NCBI RefSeq assembly: GCF_900184035.1
Contig: NZ_FXWP01000009.1
Span: forward strand, 620,001-684,000
DNA: 64,000 bases
Direction: 5' to 3'
Source: Kosakonia pseudosacchari
GTDB taxonomy: Bacteria; Pseudomonadota; Gammaproteobacteria; Enterobacterales; Enterobacteriaceae
Shown: in pieces, positions 63,000-64,000 of the stretch
Layout of the letters: each line of letters begins with the position of its first letter
How positions within the stretch are numbered: the first letter of the stretch is position 1
The notes under the pieces: model-generated
Told to the model about the DNA's origin: nothing
Seen by the model: the letters and a program-made list of their open reading frames with translations, nothing else
Database searches by the model: none
Position numbers and translations under genes: made by a program

Positions 63000-63067
63000 T
63001 AAAAAAGCCACCGGCGGATGCCAGTGGCTTGTTACACGCAATAAAAAAGCCGCCAATAGGCAGCTTT
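63000..63067 (-). terminator. Tandem minus-strand terminators
   Basis: Two hairpins read on the minus strand: AAAGCTGCC-TATT-GGCGGCTTT with following Ts (63046-63067) and AAGCCACTGG...CCGGTGGCTT with Ts (63000-63030). They insulate the late structural operon from the two genes on the right, so the HNH/terminase operon needs its own promoter or antitermination. Confidence 0.75.
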
Positions 63068-63078
63068 AAAATTATTAA

Positions 63079-63483
63079 TTACCCAGCTTTATCAAGATAT
63101 TGAGGTCTCGGTAAGTAGAATCTACCATCCTGTGTGTAGTGATAACACATATCAACAATATGGATATGCTTTTCACCCTGCACCCACTGAAAATGTAAGA
63201 CCCAGTCTGAAGTACAATACTTGGGATGTCGTTGAATGTACTCAGGCAGACCGATATGGTAATGCCAAAGTGAATGAGACATCGCATAAGTGAAATTTTC
63301 ATCCCCCTCATCAACATTAGACCATGAAGGAGAAATTTTTCCTTTAAACTGAGAGAAATCACTTAGCCCACACCGCTCAAATTGCTCAGTAAAATCAAGG
63401 ACCGCGTCCTGATCTTTTTCACTGAAATTTGCAAATTCCTTGGCAAAAAGCTTACCGAATGAAACGGTGTATTGTTGAGTCAT
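63079..63483 (-). CDS. Possible RelE/ParE-superfamily toxin-like protein
   Basis: 134 residues: KLFAKEFANFSEKDQDAVLD at the start and a beta-sheet half (NFTYAMSHSLWHYHIGLPEY, DWVLHFQWVQGEKHIHIVDM) arranged like RelE/ParE-type toxins. No catalytic set can be assigned confidently. It follows the 63502-63981 ORF after 18 bases, the spacing of a two-gene unit, and is closed by two terminators. It could instead be an ordinary phage accessory protein. Confidence 0.5.
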   Translation of the reverse strand: MTQQYTVSFGKLFAKEFANFSEKDQDAVLDFTEQFERCGLSDFSQFKGKISPSWSNVDEGDENFTYAMSHSLWHYHIGLPEYIQRHPKYCTSDWVLHFQWVQGEKHIHIVDMCYHYTQDGRFYLPRPQYLDKAG

Positions 63484-63501
63484 CCAACAGCGGCCTTAAG
63501 A

Positions 63502-63981
63502 TTAAGATGCGTGGGAAAGAATGAACCGACGTTTTTCTTCGCGGGACATTCCAGGAGTCATCTCAATCTTATCAGATGCCAGCGCCAGAGACATACGATT
63601 CTTATCAAAAGCAATGACTGCTTTCTCTCTTTCTGCTGTCTGCTTAGCAAGTTCTGGTATCTTTTTCATGGTTTCTATTGTAGCGAATAAACCAGTTAAG
63701 GTTTCAGCTTTAAGTGCTTCAAGGGCAGTCCTGCAAGCAACCCTGTCAGCTGACAGGATTCTTGAAAAGGAATCTTCGGTGATTTCAACTGCAGCCTCTC
63801 CAGTGGAGATCCCTGCGATTGCTGCACTAACTAATGCTTGCGTCAAATGCACAGGTTCACCGTTGTCGAATGCAATCTGAAGTTTGGCAATCCCTTTTTC
63901 AAGCTTGTCTCTGATGACAAAAAGCTGTTTAAGATGTCCAGAAACATCACCTTTTAAACGAAGCACTGCATCAGGGGTCAT
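63502..63981 (-). CDS. Hypothetical prophage protein, possible partner of the toxin-like gene
   Basis: 159 residues, mostly helical (HLKQLFVIRDKLEKGIAKLQ, ALVSAAIAGISTGEAAVEIT, LFATIETMKKIPELAKQTAE), ending in a basic helix (SREEKRRFILSHAS). It is not recognised as a known antitoxin, and is long for one. The ATG at 63979-63981 has a GGGGG run directly before it, so the start is uncertain and the gene may begin beyond the window edge. Confidence 0.5.
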   Translation of the reverse strand: MTPDAVLRLKGDVSGHLKQLFVIRDKLEKGIAKLQIAFDNGEPVHLTQALVSAAIAGISTGEAAVEITEDSFSRILSADRVACRTALEALKAETLTGLFATIETMKKIPELAKQTAEREKAVIAFDKNRMSLALASDKIEMTPGMSREEKRRFILSHAS

Positions 63982-64000
63982 CCCCCGACTACGGAACGAG

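Overview
The window comes from an enterobacterial chromosome (Enterobacteriaceae close to Enterobacter, Kosakonia or Lelliottia; the genus cannot be fixed from sequence alone). The evidence is near-identity of many proteins to E. coli K-12 and the K-12 gene order pncA / yeaC-msrB / gapA-yeaD / yeaE-mipA / yeaG-yeaH / yeaK-yoaI-yeaL / nimR-nimT / yeaO-yoaF-dgcP-yoaJ / leuE. Species-specific DNA interrupts this backbone at several points.

Layout. 1-5.3 kb: end of pncA, then yeaC, msrB, gapA, yeaD, yeaE and mipA. 5.66-9.71 kb: a five-gene dlt-type operon (dltD-dltX-dltB-dltA-dltC) between mipA and yeaG, where K-12 has none. It encodes a complete D-alanine (or similar acyl) activation, carrier, membrane-transfer and surface-transfer pathway, including a 39-codon DltX-like microprotein that ends in an F-x-Y-x-x-F motif. 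10.2-13.5 kb: the stress kinase/VWA pair yeaG-yeaH. 14.1-17.3 kb: a chemoreceptor with a near-perfect sigma-28 promoter, then degenerate phage-like DNA with a broken DNA methyltransferase, in place of K-12 cdgI-dgcJ. 17.4-26.4 kb: yeaK, yoaI and yeaL, an inserted polar amino-acid ABC transporter, nimR/nimT, a CTP-synthase-like amidotransferase, DUF523 and DUF488 genes, and yoaF. 26.5-35.3 kb: a signalling cluster of dgcP, yoaJ, a GAF-degenerate GGDEF-EAL protein, a second chemoreceptor with a sigma-28 promoter, a lone glycosyltransferase and an Aer-like PAS receptor. 35.3-41 kb: accessory genes, namely a GNAT enzyme, an orphan PTS IIB-like protein, leuE, a stand-alone HsdR-N nuclease, an SOS-controlled DinI-like protein, a lipoprotein carrying a TolA domain III, and a CigR-like protein.

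41.0 kb to the end is a prophage. Its left edge is the last 165 bases of icd, displaced from the gene, which is the arrangement made by e14/phage 21-type integration. The structural genes run leftward on the minus strand: HNH, terminase small and large subunits, portal, protease and capsid (HK97-like head), then connectors and a complete Mu-like contractile tail (gp37, 38, sheath, tube, 41 with a -1 frameshift extension, tape measure, 43-48, fibre, fibre assembly). This is an SfV/e14-type hybrid myophage. The tail-fibre end carries cargo: a LexA-controlled UmuD'-like gene, a degenerate integrase-like ORF next to a stray 3' fragment of tRNA-Pro(GGG), and a lipoprotein. A secreted-protein gene with its own terminator sits inside the tail operon. 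The integrase, repressor and lysis genes and the rest of icd must lie beyond the right edge, where a possible toxin/partner pair is the last thing visible.

The most interesting points are the Gram-negative dlt operon with its DltX-like peptide, the -1 frameshift at a T TTT TTC site in the tail-assembly gene, the SOS-linked UmuD'-like protein lacking a recognisable active-site serine, and the composite attachment region (icd fragment, tRNA-Pro fragment, diverged direct repeats).
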